From contig JALVKK010000054.1 of assembly GCA_027033875.1 (NCBI GenBank), forward strand, positions 1-5,763: 5,763 nucleotides of DNA, read 5' to 3'. Source of the DNA: Flavobacteriales bacterium (GTDB lineage: Bacteria > Bacteroidota > Bacteroidia > Flavobacteriales > Flavobacteriaceae). The position numbers were made by a program, and so were the translations under genes. Positions 5,444-5,763 of the stretch are shown piece after piece (within the stretch, counting starts at the first letter, position 1; each line of letters opens with the position of its first letter). The notes beneath the pieces are model-generated. The model did no database searches. It saw only the letters and a program-made list of their open reading frames with translations, and was not told where the DNA came from.

Positions 5444-5763
5444 AACGTAATAAAAAAATTTACGATTTTTCAATTTAGGAAGCTATCTTAAATTCAGTCA
5501 TAATACTAACAAGTGCTTTGTTTATGGTGCAATAAGACGCTTCAATAATTGATGCTTGGTCGGGATTTGAAAAATTAGATTGTTGATTGGTATTTTTTCT
5601 TTTTATTATGTTTATCTCGCGCCCGTTAAATTGATATTTAGGTCGATATTAAATTCAAAATGTTGATTTTCAACGATTAACCGCCATTAACTATACATAT
5701 TGCAGTGCATAGTGGTTTATTAAGGTTTTATTTTTACTATTTTATCTCCTTTCATAATAACAA
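5444..5763. other. Right-hand AT-rich region with no convincing gene
   Basis: Apart from the open stretch listed separately, I see no gene, tRNA, CRISPR repeat or insertion sequence end here. Two small symmetrical elements are present. GTTGA-TTT-TCAAC lies at 5662-5674. A 17-bp imperfect palindrome, GCTTCAAT-A-ATTGATGC, lies at 5539-5555 with one mismatched arm position. Neither can be assigned a role from sequence alone. Confidence 0.5.
5475..5648 (-). pseudogene. 57-codon open stretch without a start codon, possible gene remnant
   Basis: On the minus strand the frame is open from just after a TAA at 5651-5649 to the stop at 5477-5475. It translates to a hydrophilic sequence whose central part reads SNFSNPDQASIIEASYC and which ends MTEFKIAS. 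Codon choice looks reasonably gene-like, but there is no usable start: the only ATG is 8 codons from the end. The other minus-strand frames upstream are closed. It could be the 3' end of a decayed gene, or chance. I do not recognise the sequence. Confidence 0.25.

Noticed and set aside
5539..5555. Imperfect 17-bp palindrome as an operator
   Set aside because: It has one arm mismatch, lies about 100 bases upstream of the only good promoter, and no regulator gene is nearby, so no function can be supported.
5207..5763. CRISPR array, tracrRNA, tRNA or transposon end in the right-hand gene-free region
   Set aside because: There are no repeated 25-40 base units with spacers, no cloverleaf, and no terminal inverted repeats or target duplications visible.

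Overview
The window looks like chromosomal DNA from a member of the Bacteroidota. It is AT-rich and its genes lack Shine-Dalgarno sequences. Two good matches to the Bacteroidota promoter motif TAnnTTTG lie upstream of minus-strand genes. The encoded proteins also resemble Bacteroidota forms: an E2 starting MARYELKLPKMGE, an NhaD antiporter, and a small secreted Gly/Arg/Tyr repeat protein. This assignment rests on recognition from memory, not on a database search.

Layout, left to right. (1) At 1-802 on the minus strand is the N-terminal 267 residues of a 2-oxo acid dehydrogenase E2 acyltransferase; the catalytic domain runs off the left edge. (2) At 803-1098 is a very AT-rich divergent intergenic region. 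(3) At 1099-1692 on the plus strand is a small exported protein with tandem 16-residue repeats. (4) At 1714-1744 is a strong, symmetrical, probably bidirectional terminator shared with the convergent gene. (5) At 1772-3148 on the minus strand is the Na+/H+ antiporter nhaD, with its own promoter candidate at about 3195-3202. (6) At 3244-4260 and 4238-5206, both on the minus strand, are a cysteine synthase/cystathionine beta-synthase-like PLP enzyme and a divergent diaminopimelate epimerase (DapF family). They overlap by 23 bp and are probably translationally coupled. (7) At 5207-5763 are about 557 bases with no convincing gene. This stretch holds the best promoter in the window (5410-5443, minus strand), an apparent leader of about 200 nt for the epimerase operon, and a 57-codon open stretch that may be a gene remnant.

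Most of the genes have housekeeping-type roles: oxo-acid oxidation, ion homeostasis and amino acid/cell-wall precursor metabolism. The most interesting part is the epimerase/PLP-enzyme pair with its long leader. A fold-type-II PLP enzyme that can build sulfur amino acids, coupled to a two-cysteine epimerase of the DapF family, suggests a pathway to a meso or D amino acid. This could be ordinary meso-DAP plus an unrelated cysteine synthase, or something less usual such as lanthionine. I see no CRISPR array, tRNA, rRNA or intact mobile element.
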